Position numbers and translations under genes: made by a program. A stretch of 64,000 bases of DNA from Cricetomys ansorgei (Eukaryota > Chordata > Mammalia > Rodentia > Nesomyidae): the NCBI GenBank assembly GCA_026225945.1, contig JAMJFZ010001089.1:6068501-6132500 (forward strand), given 5' to 3'. This document shows positions 34,191 through 44,124 of the stretch, in pieces. Positions within the stretch are counted from its first letter, which is position 1. Each line of letters starts with the position of its first letter. The notes below the pieces were generated by a model. The model was given only the letters and a program-made list of their open reading frames with translations, did no database searches and was not told the origin of the DNA.

Positions 34191-35082
34191 AATTTTGAAT
34201 GAGGAAAAAACTGAATGAATTTGGGTCTGGCTCTGCTGGTCCCATTAGTCAGTGCGGCAGATGGAGAGAGTATTTGTAGCTAAGTTTACCACGAACCTGG
34301 GTGATTTCTAAATAGAGTTTGCATATTTTCCATGTGTCTCTGAAATTTCTGTACCTGGCTGTCTTTGCTCCACAGTGTCTGTAAAACAGACAGCTTTGGA
34401 AGATTGTGTCTCTCTTGAAGCATGAAGCTTATGGTGCAGTACATGAGGGACAATGTCTCTCTTTGGGGTACAAAAGCTTAGGGTTCTTCCACAGTGTGAG
34501 CCTTAGTCTGTCAGATGTCACTTGGCCACCTTCATGTATCTCTGAGAATAAAGTTCAAGAAATTCTGGGGCTACAGAAACCTTTATTTCTAAACAAGAGC
34601 CTTGTGTCTTCTGCCAATATTTATGAAATCATGTCTACTGTTTTATAAGTTTGTTCGCAGGTCCTTTGTAGTTCTTGACTGAGAACAAAACAGTCCTTCC
34701 TTTATCCGAAGGATATGGCTGGTCTATTCATCTCAGCTGTCATGGAGCCTTCTCCAATAGCGACTACCAAATTAATTGTGTCTTGATCTTTATTAATTTC
34801 TAATCCTGCTAAAAATTAATTCATTAATGTCCAGTATAGTTCATCTTCTTCACATCCAAAATTCTTTTATTTTTCCCTCTCTCTCATTGCTACATATACA
34901 CATAAAGTACTTTAGTCATGGAGATATTTCCCTTTTATTCTTGAGATTCTCCATGTATTAATAAAAAACAGCCAAAATGATGTTTGAATCTTGAAGGCTT
35001 TCTCTGAAAAGCCCCAGAAGTAACATAACGGAATAGGTATAAATATATATGTAGTATGCACTGAACTCCATTAAAACTAAAA
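34191..35082. other. Unique, AT-rich toward 34740-34840
   Basis: 34765-34840 has several TTAATT words and could be regulatory. No gene seen. Confidence 0.4.
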
Positions 35083-35182
35083 GCAGGCCAGAGACACCGG
35101 TGCATACCCTAATCCCAACACCCAGAAGACGGAGTCGGATAGCCTGATAGGAAGACTTTGTATCAAAAACAAAAAGGATACA
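35083..35182 (+). mobile_element. Diverged B1-like SINE
   Basis: 'ggccagagacaccggtgcataccctaatcccaacacccagaagacgga' with an A-rich end; truncated. Confidence 0.55.
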
Positions 35183-36958
35183 GACCATTTTTTACTCCAT
35201 ATAAACTTCTGCCTCTGACTAAAAATACTGAGTTTGATACCTTATGAAAGAACCAGAAAAGCAGTACATTTCCCATTTTTAAATAGTCTTAATTACCAGT
35301 GGACCAAAATAAATTTAGAAACATGATTCACCTCAGTTAGTTATCAATCAAAGATGCATCCTTCAGTCAGTCAGTCTTGGAGCTGTGAAAGGGTTGGGTT
35401 GGACTGTGGTCAAGTAGAAGACACCAGAAAGAAGAGAGAGCAGGGAAGCCCACTGTGGGTGGCGTGAGTAGTTCAAGGGTGAGTTCCTTCATTCTGTAAC
35501 AAGCATCTTCAGAGGCATTCTACCTGTTCAAAAATAAATAAAGCAGGGCCGGGACATCCCCCCCCTTTCCCTCTGACAACACCCCTGGGTCTCTGGGGAG
35601 AGATATCATCATTGCCAGATCAAGTGGTTTCCAGAGAAGAAGTCCACAACCATGAACAATGGCCCTACCCACAAGCTCCACCCCCATCCTTCTCTTTGCT
35701 CCCCTAACTTTCTGAGTCAAGAAACTGAGGGCTGTTCAGGAGACAGGGGATGATAGAAAGACTGCCTTGCTTTCCATCAGGGAAGAGCTGAAATGACTTT
35801 ACTTGAGTCTCTCACACGGGCATCTGGTGTTTCTTTATTCAGTCCTCACCAGGCTCCTAAACTACCCGGTGGAAGGGTTGACAGCATGACTGCAGGAACC
35901 CTCTTCAGTTGGGAAATCAGTTAGCGATTCTCACAGTCAAAGATTCCCATGAAACCTAGAGCACCAAACTTCCTGAAAATAACGAATTCCATTTTCAGCC
36001 ATGTCTAATCCCAGGGTCAACTGCAAGAATGAGCAGTGAGCATTCTAATGTCCTCACTATCCAGAAGTGTCTTCATTTGCAAAATCAGATTCTCCGGGGA
36101 AGCCCTGCAACCCCACCCACCTTCCTCAAAGTCTCTTTAGATGCCTCCCTGTCAGCTGTACTGGTTCAGAAATAGATCCCAGGCTTCTTCCGTTCCACCT
36201 GCAGGGCTTCTGGGTGAAGGTCTCGATTCTCCCCTTAAACCTGCGGGCGGAGGCCTCTGCTCATTTTAGCAAATGTGTGTAGACTTAGTTGCCACCTCAG
36301 CGAGTGGATTGCCTTGCTCTTTTTTTAGTGGATCTGCCTTGCTCTGCTGCCATAAAGATCACACCTCGCTTCCTTTCTGAACTCAAGTTCAAGTAAGAAT
36401 GTGAAAACCCCTAAGGGTCTAAAGGTCACCCAAACCACTTGGAAACCCAAGAGTTAAGCAGGACTGTCACCTCGGAAGATGGGAAGGAGATGGAGAATGG
36501 GATTCTCTGTCTTTGTTGGAGATCCATGACATCAAGACGAAAGGCTAAATAAAGGAGAAGCCTTGGTGCTCCTCTGCTTGGAAGTTTTTAGATGGTGTAG
36601 TTAAGACCAAAGTACAGATCTGGGGTCCATCTAACCCTGACCAAAATTGATTTTCTATCCAGTGACTGCTCGAGTTCTGGGTTAGTTCATGGCCTGTCTG
36701 ACAAAGTGCCCTGGATAAATGGGACACGACAGCCCACAAGGGACCTTTTGCGAAGTTTCCCCAAGAGTGATTTCGTATTTCCTTACTACCTTCCCCAGAG
36801 TTTTCTTTTGTTTGTAACTAAAACCTTATTTTTTTAATCCCATGAATGAAAGAACCATGTATATTTATTTTAGGGGGAAAAAAATGTAGATTGTGGATGT
36901 GGCCACATTTGTTGACTTTTTACATAAAGCTGAAGTTCTCTCACATCCTGACAGATAA
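35183..36958. other. Unique sequence, no gene seen
   Basis: No known repeat or exon recognised. Open frames at 35520-35720 (minus) and 36067-36282 (plus) lack domains. Confidence 0.4.
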
Positions 36959-36986
36959 ATGTGTGTGTGTGTGTGTGTGTGTGTGC
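36959..36986 (+). repeat. (TG)n microsatellite
   Basis: Short pure TG array. Confidence 0.93.
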
Positions 36987-37239
36987 ATTTTTCTCTATAG
37001 TCACTGTAAATGAATAACACTAGAAAAACCTGCTTATTGTCTAAAAAAAAAAGCTCTCTTTGTTCAGAATATACTACATAAAAGCAAAGCCCAAGTTCTT
37101 CCTACCGTTTGTCACTCATTTATGTTTATTCTTCCACTTTGAACACCTGAGTACTTCTGGGATCTGCAAAAGTACATGTTGAAATATGCAAATGGTATAT
37201 AGCATTTGAGTGTCAGGAAATTAAATCAAATACAGAGGG

Positions 37240-37760
37240 AAGAAAAGAAACAGAGTACGTTAAAGCTGACTTTATGGCCCCGAGCGGTAGATAAATTGTG
37301 GTCTGTGGTAGTTAAACAACAGCTGTTCGAATTTAAAATAAAATTATGATAAGAATCCCCAGAAGACAGCCTTTCTTGAGGTGACAGTATCTAAGCTAAC
37401 GCATCTGTTAGCAAACATCACTGACAAACACGCAACCCGGATGTTTAACCCCGTGCTTCCCCTGAGCTCCGTCTTTCCCACTTCCGGTGGAGAGAGCGTC
37501 TTACCAGATGCAACTGGTTCCAGTTCCTATGGTGACCCTTGCTTCAGAAGCTATGCAGGTGGATTTCTGCTTCATCTGTCTTGGGTCCAGCCTGGCCGGG
37601 AAGATATCTGTGCTCCAGCGAGCAGCACAGCCAACTGCAGGAAAACAACGCTTCTTTAATGGCTTTACACCCAATAAAATCGAAATGCTTATATATTTCT
37701 TTTCATTTGATGAGCAAGCATTTTATTACAGACACATAGGAAACCACCCAAAGTACCTCA
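37240..37760. promoter_or_regulatory. Candidate regulatory block with paired RUNX-like sites and an E-box palindrome
   Basis: TGTGGTCTGTGGT at 37297-37309 contains two RUNX-type TGTGGT words in tandem, 8 bp before the palindrome AACAGCTGTT at 37318-37327 (CAGCTG E-box). The following 400 bp are non-repetitive. A 92-codon frame (37381-37659) has no domain. Function is inference. Confidence 0.25.
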
Positions 37761-38693
37761 GATTATATACCTGTATATAAACTCAGGCTGCTCAGCTTAT
37801 ATTTTCTCTCCCTCTCTCCCTCTCTCCATTTCTCTCTCTCTCCTCTCCTTTTCTCATTAATGCTCCTGACCTCTAACGTCTCTCATTACCTTCACCATCA
37901 CACTCAACAAAGTGCACGTCCATAACACGTAGACTACACACCTAAAATAAATCTCCCTTTCTACCCTTTAGTAAATAAACTTAGCCGGAGTCAAGAGATG
38001 TATGAATCTTTAACAATTTATACTTTGAGATACGATACTAATTCCTACCTTTGAAAGGTATTTTAAAATTATTTAAAAGCAAAAATTTTCCCACAAAGCT
38101 ACACACGCACACAGATTAAAATCTACGAGGAGGAGAAGAAGGCTTTTTGCATGCCCCAGTGCCCAGCAAAATCTTAATGGAGGCTTTTCAAATACAAATT
38201 GAATTTGGGGACACTTTGCATTTTTAAGCGAACTAAAGAAATAATAATAATAATAAGGAAGCATTATTGTTGTTAAAATAGTGAAGTTTTAAAACTAAAT
38301 TAATGTTATAAACCTGTCTATAAACTGAAATGTTCCATTGCGTTGTTTCAATACATAACACAAAGTTTCTTTTAGCAATCTTATCACGTGCTCTTTAAGA
38401 TAGCAATGGACTTTTTTGTCAGTCAGAGTAAAGTTGATGAGACAATAGCAGATTGGGTAAATTGATTGAAAATGTGGTCCACAAAAGAACCGAAGTATTA
38501 TACAAAAAGATAAGAATCTCTTCACGTCCAGTGAAATGACTGAGGCAAGGATCTGGAACACTCCGCCCACACAGATATCAGAAAGCCAGTTTGCAATATC
38601 TTTCCTTGGTTTTATTTGTTTGTTTTTCTTTTTATTTTCTTTTTTTTTTTTCTGGTTTTTATGGGGGGGCATTTTGGGAGAAGGGGAGCTTTT
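37761..38693. other. Unique with CT-rich tract
   Basis: A CT-rich tract lies at 37804-37852, a short (AAT)n run at 38241-38255, and T-rich sequence at 38600-38655. No gene seen. Confidence 0.45.
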
Positions 38694-38805
38694 CTTAAGA
38701 TAAAGTTTCACTATATATCCAGATTGGCCTAGAACTCACTATGTTGCTCAGGCTGGACCTTAAATATTGAGATTATAAGTACACACCACCACGCACTCAC
38801 TGCTA
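38694..38805 (-). mobile_element. Diverged B1-like SINE
   Basis: 'agataaagtttcactatatatccagattggcctagaactcactatgttgctcaggctgg', 'attataagtacacaccaccacgc' is a B1-like complement. Confidence 0.6.
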
Positions 38806-38931
38806 AACAGCTTTTCATAATCACCCAGATTTGAAAGCAACAAAGACATCGCTCAGTGGGTGAATAAATAAAAATCTGTGGCACAATGCAAATGGAATAT
38901 CATTCAGTGCTAAAAGAAAATGAGTTATCCA

Positions 38932-39145
38932 GGGTTGGAGATGTCATTCAGTTGGTAGAGTGTTTGTCTAGCACACAGGAAGCTCTGGGTTTGATCACCA
39001 GTACCACCAGGCATAGCTGGTGCATGTCTGTACTCCCAGCACTTGAGAGGTAAAGACTGGAAGGATCATAGAATTCCAAGGTCATCTTTGGCTACCTACC
39101 AGTTTGAGGCTATCCTCACCAATATAAGACTCTATCAAGTCTTAT
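38932..39145 (+). mobile_element. B4/RSINE1 SINE nested in L1
   Basis: ID-like head ('agggttggagatgtcattcagttggtagagtgtttgtctagcac', 'gctctgggtttgatcaccagtaccacc') fused to a B1-like body ('tggtgcatgtctgtactcccagcacttgag'). The ID plus B1 order defines B4/RSINE1. Confidence 0.85.
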
Positions 39146-39275
39146 CACACAAAAGAAACTAAAGAGCATATTATTAAGCGAGAGGAACCTATCTAAAAGT
39201 TTTATACAATGTATGAATCCAACTAGGTGATATACTAGAAAAGGGAAGGCTGTGGGAAAAGTAACAAGATAAATG

Positions 39276-39432
39276 GTAGTCAGAGCTTAGGAGAGGAACC
39301 GCAGTGGGAGCCAGGGATTAGGAGAGGGACTGCAGGTAGGTAAGTGAGAGCCAGACCTTAGGAGAGGGACAGCTGACAGATCAGTGGGAGCCAGGGCTTA
39401 GGAGAGGGACAGAAATAGATCAGCAGTAGCCA
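39276..39432 (+). repeat. 40-bp minisatellite in L1 3' UTR
   Basis: Units starting 'gtgggagccaggg' recur at 39304, 39344 and 39384, an exact 40-bp period, with partial units on both sides. Each contains 'ttaggagagggac'. The array lies inside the old L1 3' UTR. Confidence 0.8.
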
Positions 39433-39480
39433 GTGAAAGAGAAGTAGCAGGACACAGAGGGCTTTTCTAATTTGATAAGT

Positions 39481-39889
39481 AAGAACCCCTTTCCTTCCCC
39501 TTTGACTGGCCCTGCTCGTCCCACTCTCCCTTAGGAGTCTGCTCTACTTTGGCTCCCTGCCTCTCCCCCCCCACTTTTCTTTTTCTTGAGAGGTTTTAAG
39601 AATGCAAAAAGTATACTAAATATGTAGTGAATCCAATGAAAATAAGACACAATTTATCCATTATATGTTCATTAATTATAAATCTCTAAAATATCATTGT
39701 TAAGCACATTTGTATTTAAATTAACTTTCTCCACATCCGGTAGAACTTTAGCTGAACAAATGAATAATTAAATATTGGCATCGCATAGAAAGTCAGGTGA
39801 ACTTGATCCCTATCAGGAAACAAAGCGATGAGCTGATGATGGAAACCGGCACAGCATGCCCGATGTCAGAAAGAAAAGAAACAAAACAA
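39481..39889. other. Unique or undetermined sequence
   Basis: A C-run at about 39565-39573. The end may already belong to the L1 3' UTR that follows. Confidence 0.35.
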
Positions 39890-40165
39890 GAAACAATGGG
39901 AGGAGGGCTACAAAACGTCATCTGCTAGACATGACGTGACTGTTGTACCCATGAACCACTGCGACTATTGTTTCCTGCACAAGATCTATGCAAGACCAAG
40001 CCAGCAAGGTAAATTAACACTTCAGCAGCTGTGCTAATTGAAATCAGCGGACTCTGGTTTTCTGGGGGGGCAGGGTCAGAGGGAGTGAAAGGAAAATTGG
40101 TGTGGATAGAATCAAGATACATTATGTACATGTATGAAATGATTAAAGAATAAATAAATGATCAT
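39890..40165 (+). mobile_element. Rodent LINE-1 3' UTR
   Basis: 'atctgctagacatgacgtgactgttgtacccatgaacc', 'tctatgcaagaccaagccagcaagg', and the end 'atacattatgtacatgtatgaaatgattaaagaataaataaatg' resemble Lx-type rodent L1 3' UTRs. Confidence 0.75.
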
Positions 40166-40516
40166 TTAGAAAAAGGAAACATGAAGCATTTAATTCACAG
40201 AGAATGTAATTGTCCTGTAACACAATAAGGTTGACAAAACTTACCACAGTTAATGTTAAGGATGTATTACACTATATTACAAATACTGCTGTCTTGGATA
40301 AATTATGTTGCCACATTTTTTATTCAGGGTTCATAATAATCTAAATTTTAAGACAACCAAGATGTAAACTAGCGTGTTATAAAGATGCTTGTGAATAAGT
40401 ACGTTAGGAAATAAAAGCTTTGTTCGGAATTTATCATACTCTCCAAACAAAAACATGCTTAACTAGTAGTAGAAAAACAAAAGTTGTATATAACAAAAGA
40501 CAAATTGAAAAGCCTC
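40166..40516. other. AT-rich unique sequence
   Basis: No known repeat or exon recognised. Confidence 0.4.
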
Positions 40517-40733
40517 CAAATGGGGTCTGAGAAAGATGTGTTGGCAGTTAAGAGTGTTTGCTGTTCTTCAAAGGACCTGAGTTCAATTCCCAGTATTCGC
40601 ATCGGGTGGCTCACAACTACCTATCACTCTAGCTTTAGAGAATCCAGTGCCTTCTTCTGTCCTCTGAGGGTACCCGCACACACATGCACATGCGTACACG
40701 TTCATGAAAACAAAACGAATCTTTTAAAGATTG
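40517..40733 (+). mobile_element. B2/B3 SINE
   Basis: 'ttggcagttaagagtgtttgctgttcttcaaaggacctgagttcaattcccag', 'ggtggctcacaactacctatcactctagctttagagaatccagtgccttcttct', tail with 'caaaacgaatctttt'. Confidence 0.85.
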
Positions 40734-40973
40734 CAAATTGAGATAAAGTACATATAACACAACGTGTTCATATCTAAAACACAAGGTTGAAAGACTACTT
40801 TCAGGGATCATTTCTAAAGTTTGTAAAATAGGTTAAATAGGTAAAAGGTTAAAGTTGAAGCAGGGAGAGGAGGCAGGAAGATGTGGGAGATGAGGGGTAT
40901 GGGTCAATCAAATTAATAATGTATGAGAAAACTATAAGGCCAGCTAATTAAAAAAAATATCTTTTAAAAAAAG

Positions 40974-41299
40974 TATAGTAGTACATCTACTGTGGAAGCT
41001 CACCAAGAAGACGACAAGGAGGCATTTTTCATAGGCTAAAAAAAACTCTGCCAAACCTCAGCAGAAGGAACCACCGTCATGGCCAGCCCCGTACTCTGGA
41101 AAACCCTGAGCGTCTGAGCTCAGGTGATTTTATTGATTCAGAACTACTCAGGTGCAGATCATGAACAATTAAACATCCCCCTCCCCCACAGAAATCCATC
41201 ACCTGCAGACAATACAAAACACCAAGACCCAGAGAGTCCCTCACCCACAGTGTGAGAAGCAATTATTTTGTACACAACTAAAAATAAACTTCCACAACA
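40974..41299 (-). mobile_element. ORR1-like MaLR solo LTR
   Basis: Third copy of the family: 'tctactgtggaagctcaccaagaagacgacaaggaggcatttttcatagg', 'agcagaaggaaccaccgtcatggccagccccgtactctggaaaaccctgagcg', 'caggtgattttattgattcagaactactcaggtgcagatcatgaacaattaaaca', 'aaaataaacttccacaaca'. The complement of 'attttattga' is a polyadenylation signal. This is the best-preserved copy. Confidence 0.85.
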
Positions 41300-41310
41300 A
41301 AAAAAGAGTT

Positions 41311-41490
41311 TAGGCCAGGCAGTGGTAGTGTAGGCCTTTAATACCAGCACTTGGGAGGCAGAGGCAAGCAGATCTTTGTGAGTTCGAGGCCAGCCTAGTT
41401 ACAGAGTGAATTCTAGGACAGGCAGAGTTACAACAGAGAGAACTTGTCTTGAAAAAAAACAATAAATAAATAATAAATAAGAGTTCAAAT
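41311..41490 (+). mobile_element. B1 SINE
   Basis: Full-length B1 with a (AATAAATA)n tail, inserted directly next to the LTR. 'aagagtt' appears on both sides (about 41304 and 41479), a short target repeat. Confidence 0.9.
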
Positions 41491-42242
41491 CAGCCTTTGC
41501 AGTGTGCTAGGAGTTGGCTCACCTTCTGTGAGTTGTTGGCCACGGAGCTTCCTTGAGGTTCCCCAAACAAGACACACAATTGCCCCGCTGCTCTTGGTTG
41601 TCCATCAGAACTAGTTGGTACTGAAGATGTCAAATGCCTCGGTCTCAAGATAAATAGCAATAGAGCTGGAATCAAACCAGATGCTTCCATCATTGTGGCT
41701 GGCCCCTCATTGTGCCAAAAGCTGCTGTGCAGGCTGCTGGGGAGAATTCTTGTCTACAGTTTTATTCAGCAGTGCACCCCGTGCACAACAATACTGACCA
41801 TACAGGCAAGATGAGCCCACTTGTGTAGTAGGGGCAAATATGTTATGGGGGTAACCAACCACTTTCTAGTTGGATGTGAGTCTGGCTCCACAGGAAGGAA
41901 GTAACATCTGGTACTGTAAATCTGGTCAAAAACCTCAAATCATAGACCTATACAGGAAAGCTATTGTTGTAGATTGGCAAATGAACATCATGTGACTATT
42001 GAACTACATAACTATGTTTATGCCTAAAGAATAGCATTACAGTCACCTTCGGTCAGAGAGGCTTCTTGTGGCAGTGGACTGTGGCGGCTGTAGAGACTTA
42101 AAACTGGTTAAAGCACAGAGAATAGATGACTGTTGAATTCTCAGCCATTAGTGGGATATCTATGACACCTTTCCAAGACACTCATGGTCCTGGAAACCCT
42201 TCTATCTGGGAATGATTCTAATGAAACTCACTAGGTCACAAT
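41491..42242. other. Unique sequence, no gene seen
   Basis: No known repeat or exon recognised. Confidence 0.4.
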
Positions 42243-42268
42243 AAATAAGTAGATAGATAGATAGATAA

Positions 42269-42314
<46 letters not shown>

Positions 42315-42366
42315 GATAGATAGATAGATAGATAAGATAGATGGATGGATAGATAGATAGATAGAT

Positions 42367-42415
<49 letters not shown>

Positions 42416-42424
42416 ATGAATAAA
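42243..42424 (+). repeat. (GATA)n microsatellite
   Basis: About 180 bp of GATA units with a few interruptions (GATAAATA, GATGGATG). Minus-strand open frames rich in Ile-Tyr-Leu-Ser are its translation. Confidence 0.98.
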
Positions 42425-43289
42425 TACATGAAAACAGAATTACCTGGAAAGAAGAAGAGCGTAATGAGTGTGAGCTTGGACAAGAGAAGGTAATGTAGAG
42501 GTGAATATGATAGATGCATGTTATGTGGGTGTGTGAAAATGTCATGATGAAACACATTGTTACGCATAATTAATGTATACCGATAAGAATCTTACATTAT
42601 CGTACATGTACAAACCAATCAGAAGACAGAAACAATTCCAAAAGACTAAACGTATTGAGTAGATGATCCATGAAGAGAAAATTCAAATGGCTGAAAGCAT
42701 TTTTAACAATTCAGGCCCAAAGGAAGTTGACTCTGCTCTTCCCAATAGCCATCAGCTGCCAAGAGCTCCTCTGCTAGGAGCGAGGGCTCGTGAGTCCTGT
42801 CCCCGTCATGCTAAGATGTTGATTGGCTGGATCTTGTGCTGGTCTGATGCAGGCAGTCACTGCTGAGCGTTCATGAGGACAGTGGTCCGGATTTCTCCAG
42901 AAGGCACTGTTTCATCTGGGTCATCCCCAACCATTCGCTCTGTCCTCTCTTCTGCAATAGTACCTGAGCCTTGAAGATAAGATGGTGTGACATAGATGTC
43001 CCATTTATGGAAGAGTTATCCACAGACACGTAGAAATTTATGAGTAGAGATATACAAATTTGGCAGGCAGTTTGATATTACATCCGTTTAACCAAACAAT
43101 AGTACTAGGTAAACTCCCCAGAGGAGTTCTTGACCGGTTTTACAGTACCTGGCATGTTTCCTCCTGTGCAGTAGACTTTAAACTCAATCAAAAAGTAGTT
43201 GGTTATCCCCATAATATTCATGTCATTAGGTAGACATATCTTGCCAAGTGGGTCACTACTGTAATTAATAGGTTTCACAGTGGTAAATG
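42425..43289. other. Unique sequence, no gene seen
   Basis: 'gtgaaaatgtcatgatgaaacacattgttacgcataattaatgtatac' at 42531-42580 resembles an L1 3' UTR end. The rest is not recognised. Confidence 0.4.
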
Positions 43290-43375
43290 GAGCAGTATGG
43301 AGGCTGAGAACTGAACTGGGTCCTCTAGAAGAGCAGCCAGTGCTCTTAAAAGCATTGAGCCATCTCTCCAGCCCT
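43290..43375 (-). mobile_element. B3 SINE fragment
   Basis: 'agcagtatggaggctgagaactgaactgggtcctctagaagagcagccagtgctcttaaaagcattgagccatctctccagccc' is the 5' part of B3 in complement. Confidence 0.85.
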
Positions 43376-43381
43376 GTACTT

Positions 43382-43565
43382 GGCTTTTTGTACGGGTGCT
43401 GCAGATTCAAACTCATGTTCTCATGCTTATGGGTCAAGTACTTTACCCACTGAGCTAGTCTTCTATTTTATTTTTATTTTTATTTTGACGCTACCCTACT
43501 TTAATTTCAAGACAAGTCCAGACTGGCCTCAAATTCACAGCCATCTTCTTTTGTCAGCCTCTCAC
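43382..43565 (-). mobile_element. SINE fragments (tRNA-derived, then B1-like)
   Basis: 'gattcaaactcatgttctcatgcttatgggtcaagtactttacccactgagcta' is a tRNA-SINE head in complement. 'agtccagactggcctcaaattcacagccatc' is a B1-like piece. Their order shows two separate insertions. Confidence 0.65.
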
Positions 43566-43599
43566 ATGCCAGTATGTAGGAGAAAACTGGACTTTTCAC

Positions 43600-43888
43600 T
43601 GAGCAATACAAGGCCTGAGACCTTCATGGACGTACCCAGAGATGGACCTGCCTGGGAATACCCAGAGACAGACTAGCCCGGATGCACCCAGGGGGCAGCA
43701 GCTACAGTCCGAGAGCCAATGGGATGCTGGGCTGGGTGGAGGGTATAAGAGGCTTCCCCTCTCCACCTGTAATAAAGTGAGTCTGCTTTTGCCACTTACC
43801 TGACTCCCAGAGCCTGTGTCTCGGTTCTGCGCCAGCTCTACTCCTACCCCCAGGGTCCAGTGGATGGGGAACAAGCAACACCAGTAAC
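43600..43888 (+). mobile_element. ERV-type solo LTR with promoter and poly-A signals
   Basis: In order: CCAAT box (gagccaatggg at 43711), TATA-like box (ggtataagagg at 43742), polyadenylation signal (aataaagtgagtctg at 43771), then a U5-like segment to about 43880. This U3-R-U5 spacing is that of an ERV1/ERVK-type LTR. No internal region follows. Exact ends and target repeat are unsure. Confidence 0.7.
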
Positions 43889-43907
43889 ATCCTGTGCTTC
43901 GCTAAAG

Positions 43908-44124
43908 CAGCAGTTCTCAACCTGTGGGTCATGACCCCTTTGAGGGATCAAATGATCCTGTCACAGGGATTCCCTAAAACCATCTGCATGTCAGAATTAC
44001 AATTCATAACAGTAACAAAATTACAATTACAAAGTAACAGCAAAAATAACTTTGTGGTTGGGGTCAACACAATATGAGAAACTGTATTAAAGGGTTGCAG
44101 CCTTAGGAAGATTGAGAACCACTG
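43908..44124 (+). mobile_element. URR1-type hAT (Charlie) DNA transposon
   Basis: Inverted ends: CAGCAGTTCTCAAC at 43908 and the complement of CAGTGGTTCTCAAT ending at 44124. Interior 'ctgtgggtcatgacccctttgaggg' and 'gtggttggggtcaacacaatatgag' fit the 217-bp non-autonomous URR1 family. Flanking 8-mers share CTAAA, in keeping with hAT target repeats. Confidence 0.92.

Larger units (their letters stand above)
38830..39480 (+). mobile_element. Old LINE-1 3' end, split by a B4
   Basis: Left piece 38830-38931 ('gaataaataaaaatctgtggcacaatgcaaatggaatatcattcagtgctaaaagaaaatgagttatc'), right piece 39165-39480 ('gagcatattattaagcgagaggaacc', 'atgtatgaatccaactaggtgatatactagaaaagg'). These match an old mammalian L1 ORF2 end and 3' UTR. 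The right part carries a tandem repeat. Confidence 0.85.

Noticed and set aside
42243..42424. CRISPR-like array
   Set aside because: Regular short repeats without spacers in a mammalian genome; it is a tetranucleotide microsatellite.
42202..42567. 121-codon Ile-Tyr-Leu-Ser frame and its overlapping twin
   Set aside because: Translation of the (GATA)n microsatellite in two frames.
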